Shown: positions 24,915-33,701 of the stretch, in pieces | How positions within the stretch are numbered: the stretch's first letter is position 1 | How the letters are laid out: each line of letters starts with the position of its first letter | NCBI RefSeq assembly: GCF_000720255.1 | Contig: NZ_JOJE01000005.1 | Location: forward strand, 186,001 to 250,000 | DNA from: Streptomyces griseus subsp. griseus | GTDB lineage: Bacteria > Actinomycetota > Actinomycetes > Streptomycetales > Streptomycetaceae | Direction: 5' to 3' | DNA length: 64,000 bases | Made by a program: the position numbers and the translations under genes | The notes under the pieces: model-generated | Seen by the model: only the letters and a program-made list of their open reading frames with translations | Told to the model about the DNA's origin: nothing | The model's database searches: none

Positions 24915-25388
24915 CTACGCCTTGCTGTGCGAGAACAGCTTCAGCACCGGCACCCCCACCTTGTGCCGAGCCCGGGAAGCCCAGTCCCGATGGAAGAACT
25001 CCTCCACGTAATGGGGATCGGTCAGGACGATCACCTCGTCCGCCGAGACCTCCCCCACCAGGGACTTCAGCGCATCCAGCGGATGGTCCTCGACCAGCCG
25101 CCCCTCCGCCTCGCTCCCCGACGCGTGCAGCGCCTGGAGGGACACATCGAGGGCTCTCTCTCCGAACCCCTTGGCCTCCTCCCCCTCCGGCGTCTCCCGC
25201 TCCCGCGCCGCCTCGTCGAGCTCGCCGAGCGCGACGTCGTCGATGGCCCGCAGCAGCCGGTCCGCCTGGTCGCCGCGCGGCTGGAGCAGCACGTGGAAGT
25301 AGACCTGCTCCTCCCCGTGCAAGGTGGTGACGAACTCCACGTCGGCGGACGTCAGGGCCTTCTCGATCATCAAAACGCTTCTGAACAC
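24915..25388 (-). CDS. Conserved protein of unknown function (157 aa)
   Basis: The protein starts at GTG 25388, with 'aagggg' five nucleotides upstream. It begins 'MFRSVLMIEKALTSADVEFVTTLHGEEQVYFHVLLQPRG' and ends in 'SADEVIVLTDPHYVEEFFHRDWASRARHKVGVPVLKLFSH'. The C-terminal half has the alternating beta/alpha look of a nucleotide-binding or stress-protein fold. From memory, relatives in Streptomyces are often labelled indole-3-glycerol phosphate synthase, but the length and absence of TIM-barrel motifs do not support that. It is the gene between the RibD-like reductase (86 bp upstream) and murC, likely with its own terminator. Confidence 0.75.
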   Translation of the reverse strand: MFRSVLMIEKALTSADVEFVTTLHGEEQVYFHVLLQPRGDQADRLLRAIDDVALGELDEAARERETPEGEEAKGFGERALDVSLQALHASGSEAEGRLVEDHPLDALKSLVGEVSADEVIVLTDPHYVEEFFHRDWASRARHKVGVPVLKLFSHSKA

Positions 25389-25474
25389 CAGCGCCCCTTC
25401 TCCTCCGAGGATCCCGTGGGGGACCCTCTTCCCTCCGTGAGCCGTAGCAGGCCTCCAACTCGAGCCCGTCGTTT

Positions 25475-26383
25475 TCAGGACCGACGGTAGCGGCTGAACA
25501 GGAACCCGGCCTCTTCCAGCAGCGACACCAGCTCGAAGTGTCGCGGCACCCCCACCGACGGCCCGCCCGCGATGCGCTGCGCGTCACCGGCGGTGAGCAG
25601 GGGGGCGACGGTCAGGCAGAGTTCGTCGAGCACCCCGGCCGCCACGAGCTGTCCGAGCAGCCGCGGACCGCCCTCCGTGAGCAGCCGGGTGTGGCCGAGG
25701 TCGGCGAGGGCCCGCACGGCGCGGGCCGGGTCGACGCCGACGCCGTCACCGGCGATCACCACGCGCGCGCCGGCCTTCTCCGCGGTCGCGATCCGGTCGG
25801 GGGCGGCGGCCGCGCCGGTCAGGACGAGGGTGGGGGTCACGGGTGAGGTGAACAGGGGGAGGGTGAAGTCCAGCTCCAGGCTCGCGCTGACCACGGCGAT
25901 CGCCGGGGCCGGGGTCTGCCCCGCCGCCTCCCGCAGCTCGGCGAACTCCGCACGCACGCGCGCCGGGCGGTAGCCCTCGTGGCGGACGGTTTCCGCGCCG
26001 ACGACGATCACGTCCGCGAGTCCGCGCAGGGTGCCGAAGACGCGCATGTCGGTCGCGCTGGAGATGGGCTGTGAGCGGCCGTCGTGCTGGGCGGCACCGT
26101 CGAGCGTGGACACCATGTTGGCGCGCAGCCACGGCTCACGCCCCGTGGGGCCGGGCTCGGGATAGGCGTACGCGGCGGCGAGCTCGTCGAGACTCCACTC
26201 GCGGTCGACGAGGTCACCGGCGGGAAGGCCGCCGTGGCCGAAATCGACCGCCGGGACCGCACGGGAACCCTCGCTGCCGGAGACCCCACCGGGTGCCCCC
26301 ACCGTCTCTCCCGCACCGCCCCCGCCGCTCTCGCCGGAGGCCCTCGTCGCTGTCTGGTCGGTCACAGGGAACAGGCGTCGCAT
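25475..26383 (-). CDS. RibD C-terminal-type pyrimidine reductase family protein
   Basis: The 302-residue protein has a disordered Gly/Ser-rich N-terminus (~15-45), then a dihydrofolate-reductase-like fold: 'PWLRANMVSTLDGAAQHDGRSQPISSATDMRVFGTLRGLADVIVVGAETVRHEGY', and 'LLTEGGPRLLGQLVAAGVLDELCLTVAPLL' near the C-terminus. These match the RibD C-terminal domain that uses NADPH to reduce the ribosyl side chain in riboflavin synthesis, but without the deaminase domain. Stand-alone members in actinobacteria may use other substrates. It is divergent from zapE with a 36-bp gap, so their promoters overlap. Confidence 0.88.
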   Translation of the reverse strand: MRRLFPVTDQTATRASGESGGGGAGETVGAPGGVSGSEGSRAVPAVDFGHGGLPAGDLVDREWSLDELAAAYAYPEPGPTGREPWLRANMVSTLDGAAQHDGRSQPISSATDMRVFGTLRGLADVIVVGAETVRHEGYRPARVRAEFAELREAAGQTPAPAIAVVSASLELDFTLPLFTSPVTPTLVLTGAAAAPDRIATAEKAGARVVIAGDGVGVDPARAVRALADLGHTRLLTEGGPRLLGQLVAAGVLDELCLTVAPLLTAGDAQRIAGGPSVGVPRHFELVSLLEEAGFLFSRYRRS

Positions 26384-26419
26384 CCGTGCAGTGTGGCACG
26401 GCCTCTAGCATGGGTAAGC

Positions 26420-27541
26420 GTGTCCTCCTCCACCTCCGCCCCGTCGTCCGGCGGCCTCGGCCCCGCGGCCGACGCGGCCCCCGTGTCCCTGTGCTCCCGT
26501 GAGCCGTACGTCCCGGCGGACCGGCTGGTCGCCGAGATGGTGCCGCCCCCGCGGTTCGACTCGGTACGCTTCGGCACGTACATACCGGACCCGAATCAGC
26601 CCAGCCAGACCGAGGCCGTGCGGGTCCTGGAGGGCTTCGCGGGCGGGCTCGGCGGGGCGCACGCCACCGGCGCCGGCAAACGCGGACTGTTCGGGTTCGG
26701 GTTCGGGAAGGCGAGGGCGCCCAAGGCCCCGGCCGGGCCGCGCGGTGTCTACCTCGACGGCGGGTACGGCGTCGGCAAGACCCACCTGCTGGCCTCGCTG
26801 TGGCACGCCACTCCGGCCGAGCCGGCGCTGAAGGCGTTCGGCACGTTCGTCGAGCTCACCAACCTCGTCGGCGCGCTCGGCTTCCAGCAGACGGTGCGCA
26901 CCCTCTCCGGGCACCGCCTGCTGTGCATCGACGAGTTCGAGCTGGACGACCCCGGGGACACCGTCCTGGTCTCGACCCTGCTGGGCAAGCTGGTGGAGGC
27001 GGGCGTCGCGCTCGCCGCCACCTCCAACACGCTGCCGGGCAAGCTCGGCGAGGGCCGGTTCGCGGCTGCCGACTTCCTGCGGGAGATCCAGGGCCTGTCC
27101 GCGCACTTCCGGGCGCTGCGCATCGACGGCGAGGACTACCGCCACCGCGGGCTGCCCGAGGCTCCGGCGCCGCACTCCGACGAAGCGGTGACCAAGGCGG
27201 CGTACGCCACCGGGGGCGCCTCGCTCGACGACTTCCCGCACCTGCTGGAGCACCTCGCCCGGGTCCACCCCAGCCGGTACGGCGCGCTGACGGACGGACT
27301 GAAGGCCGTCTGCCTCACCGACGTGCGGCCGGTGCCCGACCAGTCGACGGCCCTGAGGCTGGTCGTCCTCGCGGACCGGCTCTACGACCGCGAGGTGCCC
27401 GTCCTGGCCTCGGGGTTGCCCTTCGACCAGCTGTTCAGCGAGGAGATGCTGAACGGCGGCTACCGCAAGAAGTACTTCCGGGCGATCTCGCGGCTCACCG
27501 CGCTGGCCCGGGACGCCAAGCGGCTCGCCGAACCCTCGTAA
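26420..27541 (+). CDS. zapE: ZapE/AFG1-type cell-division ATPase
   Basis: The start GTG 26420 gives 373 residues. No ribosome binding site is visible and TAGCAT (26405-26410) is 9 nt upstream, suggesting a leaderless message. Walker A is 'YLDGGYGVGKTHLLASLWH' and Walker B 'HRLLCIDEFELDDPGD'; 'AATSNTLPGKLGEGRF' supplies sensor 1, as in the AFG1/ZapE family of Z-ring-associated AAA+ ATPases. A short Gly-rich insertion ('GKRGLFGFGFGKARAPKAPAG') before Walker A is typical of actinobacterial versions. It is divergent from the RibD-like gene and followed by a strong inverted repeat at 27649. Confidence 0.9.
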   Translation: MSSSTSAPSSGGLGPAADAAPVSLCSREPYVPADRLVAEMVPPPRFDSVRFGTYIPDPNQPSQTEAVRVLEGFAGGLGGAHATGAGKRGLFGFGFGKARAPKAPAGPRGVYLDGGYGVGKTHLLASLWHATPAEPALKAFGTFVELTNLVGALGFQQTVRTLSGHRLLCIDEFELDDPGDTVLVSTLLGKLVEAGVALAATSNTLPGKLGEGRFAAADFLREIQGLSAHFRALRIDGEDYRHRGLPEAPAPHSDEAVTKAAYATGGASLDDFPHLLEHLARVHPSRYGALTDGLKAVCLTDVRPVPDQSTALRLVVLADRLYDREVPVLASGLPFDQLFSEEMLNGGYRKKYFRAISRLTALARDAKRLAEPS

Positions 27542-27648
27542 TTCGAACGCACGATCGAGCCAATAACCGAATACGCCACCTCGGGTCAAGGGTAAGATCA
27601 CGCCAGAAAACCTGTGCTTTTCACGCTCTCTTGAACTCGAAACGTCGT

Positions 27649-27680
27649 GTTAACCCTGCAAACGGCCTCGCAGGGTTAAC
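27649..27680. terminator. Perfect 11-bp inverted repeat after zapE
   Basis: GTTAACCCTGC (27649-27659) and GCAGGGTTAAC (27670-27680) form a perfect stem with a 10-nt loop, followed by 'gtgtttctt'. Its position 108 bp after the zapE stop suits a factor-independent terminator. The palindromic GTTAAC ends could also make it a protein-binding site for the promoter just downstream. Confidence 0.6.
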
Positions 27681-27698
27681 GTGTTTCTTGACCAGTCG

Positions 27699-27726
27699 TT
27701 GACCAACCGATGGTCTGGACTAGAGA
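27699..27726 (+). promoter_or_regulatory. Promoter candidate upstream of secreted small protein
   Basis: TTGACC (27699-27704) and TAGAGA (27721-27726) are spaced 16 bp apart, with the start codon at 27751 and GGAAGGGGGGC in between as ribosome binding site. Confidence 0.5.
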
Positions 27727-27750
27727 CGTGAAGTTCCGGAAGGGGGGCGC

Positions 27751-28152
27751 ATGTTCCGAGGTACGACAGCCCGGACGCTGGTCCGGATCCTCGCCGCCGT
27801 CCTGCTCGCGCTCCCGTTCTTCACTCTGGCACCGTCATTCGCACCCGCGCACTCATCGCGTCACGTCGAGGCCACCGCCGAGCCCGGAATCAAACCCAAG
27901 GGCAAGACGCTGCGCGACGAACGGGTGACATCCGGCAACTGCGCGCACTCGGGCGGCACCACCAGCCCGGCGCGCACCCGCGACCGTTTCCGCGGCACGG
28001 CCGACTCGACGTCCCAGGCGCCCGAGCGCCCCCTGCGGGCGGAGGACCCCGCGCCCGACCGCCGACAAGCGGTGCCCGGCGTCGCGTACCAGGGCGAGTC
28101 GAGATCCTCGACCGCCCACACTCCGGCAGCACTCCAGGTCTTCCGCTGCTGA
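27751..28152 (+). CDS. Small secreted or membrane-anchored hypothetical protein
   Basis: The 133-residue protein starts at ATG 27751 with 'aaggggggcgc' before it. It has a basic N-terminus and a hydrophobic helix ('TLVRILAAVLLALPFFTLAPSFAPAHS', ~9-35) like a signal peptide. The remainder is low-complexity and rich in Thr/Ser/Arg/Pro, ending in 'QVFRC'. Two Cys may be exported. No family is recognised. It precedes the carbonic anhydrase gene by 79 bp, and both may be transcribed from the promoter at 27699. Confidence 0.6.
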   Translation: MFRGTTARTLVRILAAVLLALPFFTLAPSFAPAHSSRHVEATAEPGIKPKGKTLRDERVTSGNCAHSGGTTSPARTRDRFRGTADSTSQAPERPLRAEDPAPDRRQAVPGVAYQGESRSSTAHTPAALQVFRC

Positions 28153-28231
28153 GACAGCAGAGCAGTCCCCCCCCACCCTGTCCTGCACGTCCGACGCGCC
28201 CCCACGGCGCGCCAGGAGGAGTCACTACGTC

Positions 28232-28813
28232 ATGCAGCCCCTCATCGACAACGCCCGTACGTTCGGACAGCGCCCTGAGGAGTTCGCCCAGCTCGCCCAT
28301 GGCCAGTCCCCCCAGGTTCTGTTCATCACCTGTTCCGACTCCCGGGTCGTCCCCGCCCTGATCACGGGCGCCCGTCCCGGAGAGCTCTTCGAACTGCGCA
28401 CCGCGGGCAACATCGTCCCCCCGTACGGCTCCGACCGCTGCTACGGCGAGGCCGCCACCATCGAGTACGCCGTGGAGGTCCTCGGCGTCCAGGACATCGT
28501 CGTCTGCGGTCACTCGCACTGCGGCGCGGTCGGCGCCCTGGTCCGCGGCGACGACCTGGAAGCCGTACCCGCCGTGCGTGACTGGCTCGCGCACGCCGCC
28601 GACGAGCCGGGAGAGGTGGACGCGGCCGACCCGGCCGTCGCCGCGGCCGTCCAGAACCACGTGCTCGCCCAGCTGCTGCGCCTGCGTTCCTACCCCTGCG
28701 TGGAGAAGCGGCTGGCCAACGACCAGTTGCGGCTGCGCGGCTGGTACTACGAGGTGCACACCGGTGCCGTGCGCGAACACAGCACGGACACCGACGTCTT
28801 CGAGGCGCTGTGA
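28232..28813 (+). CDS. Beta-class carbonic anhydrase
   Basis: The 193-residue protein has the beta-CA zinc site: C34-S-D36-S-R38 in 'FITCSDSRVV', and H94 and C97 in 'VVCGHSHCGAVGAL'. It interconverts CO2 and bicarbonate in the cytosol. AGGAGG precedes ATG 28232. The downstream SulP transporter gene overlaps its stop (GTGA at 28810), indicating translational coupling and a joint role in bicarbonate supply or pH balance. The arrangement of a beta-CA with a SulP carrier recurs in many bacteria. Confidence 0.95.
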   Translation: MQPLIDNARTFGQRPEEFAQLAHGQSPQVLFITCSDSRVVPALITGARPGELFELRTAGNIVPPYGSDRCYGEAATIEYAVEVLGVQDIVVCGHSHCGAVGALVRGDDLEAVPAVRDWLAHAADEPGEVDAADPAVAAAVQNHVLAQLLRLRSYPCVEKRLANDQLRLRGWYYEVHTGAVREHSTDTDVFEAL

Positions 28814-30312
28814 GCGCCCCGATGAGCGAGCAGACGATTCAGCAAGCGACCAAGCAGAGCAAGTTCCCCCATCTCAAGCAGGACTTCCTGGCCTCCCTCG
28901 TGGTGTTCCTGGTCGCGCTGCCGCTGTGCGTCGGCGTGGCCGTCGCCTCCGGTGTGCCGGCCGAGCTCGGGCTCATCACCGGCATCGTGGGCGGCCTCGT
29001 CACGGGACTCATGCGCGGCAGCAGCCTGCAGGTGTCCGGCCCGGCCGCGGGTCTGACCGTGCTGGTCTTCGAAGCGGTGCAGGAGTTCGGGCTGCCCGTC
29101 CTCGGAGTCATCGTGCTCCTCTGCGGCGCCCTCCAGATCCTCATGGGCGTCCTGAAGCTGGGGCGCTACTTCCGGGCCATCTCGGTCTCCGTCGTCGAGG
29201 GCATGCTGGCCGGAATCGGTCTCGTGCTGATCGCCGGGCAGCTGTACTCGGTGATCGGCGACAAGGCCCCGGAGTCCGGTCTGGCGAAGATCGCCGGCCT
29301 GCCCCAGGCGCTGTTCGGCGCCCTCGGCAACACCGAGGCGCTCACCTCGCTGGCGGTCGGCACGGGCACCATAGCCGTGCTGGTGCTGTGGCCGCGCATG
29401 CCGAAGCAGCTGCGCACGGTCCCCGGTCCGCTCGCCGCGGTGGGCCTCGCGACGCTGGCCGTGCTGGTGTTCAGCCTGCCGGTGGCCACCGTCGAGGTGA
29501 AGGGCCTGCTGAGCTCCATCCAGCCGCCGTCACTGGGCGGGTTCGGTGAGCTCGCGAACGTCGGTCTGATCGGCACCGTCGTCGCGTTCACGCTGATCGC
29601 GTCCGCCGAGTCGCTGTTCAGCGCGGCGGCCGTGGACCGGCTGCACGACGGTCCGCGCACCGAGTACGACAAGGAGCTGGTGGCACAGGGCGCGGGCAAC
29701 GCGGTGTGCGGTGTGCTCGGCGCGCTGCCGATGACCGCGGTGATCGTGCGCAGCTCGGCCAACGTCCGGGCGGGTGCGCGGACCAAGGCGTCCCGTGTGA
29801 TGCACGGCGTGTGGCTGCTGCTGTTCGCGGCCCTGCTGCCGGACGTGCTGGCGTACATCCCGCTCCCGGCCCTGGCCGGCATCCTGGTGCACGCCGGTGC
29901 CAAGCTCATCCCCGTCGGGCAGATCGTCACGCTGTGGCGCGAGCACCGCGGTGAGGCGCTGATACTCGTCGTCACGGCCGTGGCGATCGTCGCGGTCAGC
30001 ATGTTCGAGGGTGTGCTCATCGGTCTCGCGCTGGCCGTCGTCAAGACGGCCTGGGAGGCCTCACACATCAGGCTGGAGGTCGTCGACAAGGGCGCGGGCC
30101 CCGTCCAGGCGTACCTGTCGGGCAACGCGACCTTCCTGCGGCTGCCGAAGATCCTCGACAGCCTGGAGGCGCTGCCCCAGGACCGGCCGGTGGAGCTGGA
30201 CCTGTCCGGCCTGCACCACCTGGACCACGCCTGCCGTACGGCGCTGGAGAACTGGGCCGAACGGCACAGCGCGGTCGGTACGGAGCCGGTGAAGGTGACC
30301 GAACCGGCCTAG
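28810..30312 (+). CDS. SulP-family anion (probably bicarbonate) transporter
   Basis: The 500-residue protein has the SulP start 'FPHLKQDFLASLVVFLVALPLCVGVAVASG' and about 12-14 membrane segments, including 'GLITGIVGGLVTGLMRGSSLQVSGPAAGLTVLV' and 'AQGAGNAVCGVLGALPMTAVIVRSSANVRAGARTKASRVMHG'. The C-terminal soluble part (~415-495) has a shortened STAS domain ('PVELDLSGLHHLDHACRTALENWAERH'). Translational coupling to carbonic anhydrase suggests bicarbonate as the substrate, though sulfate or other anions remain possible. Confidence 0.92.
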   Translation: MSAPMSEQTIQQATKQSKFPHLKQDFLASLVVFLVALPLCVGVAVASGVPAELGLITGIVGGLVTGLMRGSSLQVSGPAAGLTVLVFEAVQEFGLPVLGVIVLLCGALQILMGVLKLGRYFRAISVSVVEGMLAGIGLVLIAGQLYSVIGDKAPESGLAKIAGLPQALFGALGNTEALTSLAVGTGTIAVLVLWPRMPKQLRTVPGPLAAVGLATLAVLVFSLPVATVEVKGLLSSIQPPSLGGFGELANVGLIGTVVAFTLIASAESLFSAAAVDRLHDGPRTEYDKELVAQGAGNAVCGVLGALPMTAVIVRSSANVRAGARTKASRVMHGVWLLLFAALLPDVLAYIPLPALAGILVHAGAKLIPVGQIVTLWREHRGEALILVVTAVAIVAVSMFEGVLIGLALAVVKTAWEASHIRLEVVDKGAGPVQAYLSGNATFLRLPKILDSLEALPQDRPVELDLSGLHHLDHACRTALENWAERHSAVGTEPVKVTEPA

Positions 30313-30424
30313 GCACACCCCACACGCCGATGCCCGGCCCGGGACCCTGCGCTCGACCAGGATCTCGGGCTGGGCATATCGTTACAGGAGCAGACATACA
30401 GGGCCTCTCGACGAGGGGGTCGTC

Positions 30425-31306
30425 ATGCTCCAGGAGCTGCTGGGAGCGGCCGCGGCGGTCTGCGCCGCGGGCGTTGTCTATATCGGGGCCGCCGCGCGTG
30501 TCGTGAAGCAGTACGAGCGCGGGGTGGTCTTCCGGCTGGGACGGGCGCGCGGCGATGTGCGCGCGCCGGGGTTCACCCTCGTCGTCCCCGCCGTGGACCG
30601 GCTGCACAAGGTCAACCTGCAGATCGTGACGATGCCCATTCCCGCCCAGGAGGGCATCACCCGCGACAACGTGACCGTGCGGGTCGACGCCGTCGTGTAC
30701 TTCCGGGTCGTGGACGCGGCCGCCGCGATCATCAACGTCGAGGACTACCGCTTCGCCGTCTCGCAGATGGCGCAGACCTCGCTGCGCTCGATCATCGGCA
30801 AGAGCGAGCTGGACGACCTGCTCTCGAACCGGGAGAAGCTCAACGAGGGCCTGGAGCTGATGATCGACAGCCCGGCCGTCGGCTGGGGCGTGCAGATCGA
30901 CCGGGTCGAGATCAAGGACGTGTCACTGCCGGAATCGATGAAGCGGTCCATGGCCCGGCAGGCCGAGGCCGACCGTGAACGACGGGCCCGGATCATCAAC
31001 GCCGACGCCGAACTCCAGGCTTCGAAGAAGCTCTCCGAGGCGGCGCAGGCGATGTCGGACCAGCCCGCCGCGCTCCAGCTGCGGCTGCTGCAGACGGTGG
31101 TGGCGGTGGCCGCCGAGAAGAACTCGACGCTGGTGCTGCCGTTCCCGGTGGAGCTGCTGCGGTTCCTGGAGCGCGCACCGCAGATCTCGATGCAGGCACC
31201 GCAGCAGACGTCGCACGAGGAGGCACAGCGGGCGCCGCAGACACCGCAGCAGCAGCCCCCGCCGGAGCCGCCCCGGCCGCCGAAGCTGAAGGGCCTCGAC
31301 CCGTGA
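30425..31306 (+). CDS. Slipin/SPFH-domain membrane protein
   Basis: The 293-residue protein has one N-terminal membrane helix (~4-22) and the band-7 domain: 'VKQYERGVVFRLGRARGDVRAPGFTLVVPAVDRLHKVNLQIVTMPIPAQEGITRDNVTVRVDAVVYFRVVDA' matches stomatin/slipin proteins closely. A helical, coiled-coil segment follows (~185-245) and the tail is Gln/Pro-rich (~260-293). Slipins oligomerise in membranes and usually pair with an NfeD protein, which I do not see here. It lies 112 bp after the SulP gene. Confidence 0.92.
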   Translation: MLQELLGAAAAVCAAGVVYIGAAARVVKQYERGVVFRLGRARGDVRAPGFTLVVPAVDRLHKVNLQIVTMPIPAQEGITRDNVTVRVDAVVYFRVVDAAAAIINVEDYRFAVSQMAQTSLRSIIGKSELDDLLSNREKLNEGLELMIDSPAVGWGVQIDRVEIKDVSLPESMKRSMARQAEADRERRARIINADAELQASKKLSEAAQAMSDQPAALQLRLLQTVVAVAAEKNSTLVLPFPVELLRFLERAPQISMQAPQQTSHEEAQRAPQTPQQQPPPEPPRPPKLKGLDP

Positions 31307-31395
31307 CACGTGCTCCACGCGTGGTTCCGGTGATCGTCGGCCCGTGATACACACAGCGGGGTCACAGTCCTGTCCGCCAGCAGGAAGGTTGCCCC

Positions 31396-32784
31396 ATGTC
31401 CACCCTCAGTGGCTCCACACGGCGTCAACTGTTCGCCCGTACCGGGGCGTTGGGCGTTTCGATCGCCTTCGCCGGAAACCTCTCCGACCTCTTCGCGAAC
31501 ACCGCCGCCGCACGGACCCTGGGCCACACGGGTTACGGCCCCCTCGTGCCCGACCCCAAGGGCCTGCTCGATCTGCCGAGAGGATTCCGCTATCGGGTGC
31601 TGTCCCGTGAGGGGGACCCACTGCGCTCCGGCGAGGGCCCGGTCCCGTCCAACCACGACGGCATGACCGCGCTGCCCGGCCGCCGCGACGGCGCTCGCGT
31701 CGTACATCTGGTCCGCAACCACGAGAACCGGCCGACGGCGAGGATCCCCGTCCCGACCGTCGAGGGCCTCACCTACGACCCGGCCGGCAAGGGCGGCTGT
31801 ACGGCCCTGACACTGGACACCGACGGCGACGTGCTCTCCGAGCGGGTCGCGATCGCCGGTACGGCCGTCAACTGCGCCGGCGGCCCGAGCCCCTGGGGGA
31901 CCTGGCTGACCTGTGAGGAGACCGAGGACAAGGCCGGCACCAACGGCTACACCAAGGACCACGGGTTCATCTTCGAGGTCGACCCGGCGCACCCCCGGCG
32001 CACCGGTGCCGTACCGCTGACCGCGATGGGCCGCTTCCAGCACGAGGCGATCGCGATCGACCCGCACCGGGGGGTGGTGTACGAGACGGAGGACGCGTTC
32101 CTCAAGCCGTTCGGCCTCTTCTACCGCTTCCTGCCGAACAGGCCGCTCGGAGGCGTCGGATCGCTGCGCGCGGGCGGCAGACTCCAGGCGATGCGGGTGC
32201 CGGGCGTGCCCGACCTGTCCTCGATCCAGGAGACGGGCGCCACCTTCGACGGCATCGAGTGGGTGGACGTACCGGACCCGCTGGCCGCGCAGACGCCCAC
32301 CCGCCTCCAGGACTACGGGCCGAAGGGCATCACCCACGCGCAGAAGCTGGAGGGCTGCTACTGGGGTGGCGCCTGCGTGTACTTCGTGTCGTCGTTCGCC
32401 ATCGCCGCGGACGGTTCGGCCGCCGACCACTTCGGCCAGGTGTGGCGCTACGACCCGGCCCGCCGTCGGCTGACGCTGGTGATCGTCTTCGGCCCGGACA
32501 CCGACGTGCAGCTCCCCGGCGAGTCCCCGGACAACATCTGCCTGGCACCCGGCGGCGGCCTCATGGTCTGCGAGGACGGCAACGGCGCCCAGCACGTCTT
32601 CGGCGTCACCAGGCAGGGCGAGGTCTACGCGATGGCCCGCGGCCGCCAGAACATCGGCACGCCGGAGGAACCGGAGTGGGGCGAGTTCGCGGGCGTCACC
32701 TTCTCCCCCGACGGCGGGACGATGTACGTCAACTGCTACACCCCGGGCACGACGTTCGCGGTGAGGGGGCCGTGGCGGGGGTAG
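31396..32784 (+). CDS. PhoX-type (DUF839) phosphatase, Tat-exported
   Basis: The 462-residue protein begins with a twin-arginine signal ('STRRQLFARTGALGVSIAFAG'). The mature part is a beta-propeller of the PhoX/DUF839 family: 'GFRYRVLSREGDPL', 'VVHLVRNHENR', 'GGPSPWGTWLTCEE', 'GRFQHEAIAIDP', 'CYWGGACVYFVSSFA' and 'SPDNICLAPGGGLMVCEDG'. Such enzymes are Ca/Fe-dependent phosphatases that release phosphate outside the cell. 'AGGAAGG' precedes ATG 31396. The polyphosphate kinase gene 30 bp downstream suggests a shared phosphate-metabolism unit. I could not identify a clear PHO box. Confidence 0.9.
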   Translation: MSTLSGSTRRQLFARTGALGVSIAFAGNLSDLFANTAAARTLGHTGYGPLVPDPKGLLDLPRGFRYRVLSREGDPLRSGEGPVPSNHDGMTALPGRRDGARVVHLVRNHENRPTARIPVPTVEGLTYDPAGKGGCTALTLDTDGDVLSERVAIAGTAVNCAGGPSPWGTWLTCEETEDKAGTNGYTKDHGFIFEVDPAHPRRTGAVPLTAMGRFQHEAIAIDPHRGVVYETEDAFLKPFGLFYRFLPNRPLGGVGSLRAGGRLQAMRVPGVPDLSSIQETGATFDGIEWVDVPDPLAAQTPTRLQDYGPKGITHAQKLEGCYWGGACVYFVSSFAIAADGSAADHFGQVWRYDPARRRLTLVIVFGPDTDVQLPGESPDNICLAPGGGLMVCEDGNGAQHVFGVTRQGEVYAMARGRQNIGTPEEPEWGEFAGVTFSPDGGTMYVNCYTPGTTFAVRGPWRG

Positions 32785-32814
32785 CAGCACACCGTGACGA
32801 CGGGGGGTGCCCCC

Positions 32815-33684
32815 ATGACCGACGAGGACGCGCCGAACGGGACGGCCGGCCTGCGGGAGCTGCTGCGGCTGCCCGCGGGTGAACCGGTCGACCTGTCGGC
32901 GTACGACGCCGGGGGCACCCCCGGCGGCCCACCTGACAAGGCGGCCGGACGCGAGGCGACCGCCCGGACGGGCAAGCGCCTGGCCGAACTGCAGGAACGG
33001 CTGTGGGCGGCGGGCTCGGCCGGTGACCGCCGCCGGGTCCTCCTGGTGCTCCAGGGCATGGACACCAGCGGCAAGGGCGGCACGGTCAAGCACGTCATCG
33101 GCCGGCTCAACCCGGCCGGCTGTCGCATCAAGGCGTTCAAGGCGCCCACGCCGGAGGAGCGGGAGCACCCGTTCCTGTGGCGCATCCGCAAGGAACTCCC
33201 CCAGCCGGGCGAGCTCGGCATCTTCGACCGCTCGCACTATGAAGACGTCCTCATCGCCCGTGTCCACGGCCTCGCCCCGCCCGGGGAGGTCGGCCACCGC
33301 TACGGCGAGATCGACCACTTCGAACGGTCCCTCGCCGACGAGGGGATCACGCTGCTCAAGTGCTTCCTGCACATCTCCTACGACGAGCAGCGGCGCCGCC
33401 TGCTCAAGCGTCTCGACAACCCCCGCAAGCACTGGAAGTTCGACCCGGGCGACATCGACGAACGCGCCCGCCGGCCCGCGTACCGGGAGGCGTACGAGAT
33501 CGCCATGGAGCGCTGCTCGACACCGGCCGCCCCCTGGTACCTGATCCCCGCCGACCACAAGTGGTACCGCAACTGGGCGGTCGGCACCCTCCTCCTCGAA
33601 CACCTGGAGGAACTGGACCCGCGCTACCCGGAGGCCGGCTTCGACGTGGAGGCGTGCCGGGAACGGCTGCTGAAGGGCGGCTGA
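32815..33684 (+). CDS. PPK2-family polyphosphate:nucleotide phosphotransferase
   Basis: Start ATG 32815 gives 289 residues; a GTG 21 bp earlier is possible. The kinase core has Walker A 'QGMDTSGKGGTVKHV' and Walker B-like 'LGIFDRSHYEDVLIARV', with the lid 'KHWKFDPGDIDERARRPAY' and 'PWYLIPADHKWYRNWAVGTLLLEHLEELDP'. These are diagnostic of PPK2, which moves phosphate between polyphosphate and nucleoside phosphates. Single-domain members phosphorylate NDP or NMP; which class this is cannot be read safely. It follows the PhoX gene by 30 bp. Confidence 0.94.
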   Translation: MTDEDAPNGTAGLRELLRLPAGEPVDLSAYDAGGTPGGPPDKAAGREATARTGKRLAELQERLWAAGSAGDRRRVLLVLQGMDTSGKGGTVKHVIGRLNPAGCRIKAFKAPTPEEREHPFLWRIRKELPQPGELGIFDRSHYEDVLIARVHGLAPPGEVGHRYGEIDHFERSLADEGITLLKCFLHISYDEQRRRLLKRLDNPRKHWKFDPGDIDERARRPAYREAYEIAMERCSTPAAPWYLIPADHKWYRNWAVGTLLLEHLEELDPRYPEAGFDVEACRERLLKGG

Positions 33685-33701
33685 AGGGGTACTCGCCCGA
33701 C

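Noticed and set aside
24915..25388. Indole-3-glycerol phosphate synthase
   Set aside because: At 157 residues with no TIM-barrel or phosphate-binding motifs it cannot be TrpC; the label seems to be a propagated error.
30745..33603. Long minus-strand frame across slipin, PhoX and PPK2 genes
   Set aside because: Three well-supported plus-strand genes occupy the same bases; the reverse frame has no recognisable domain.
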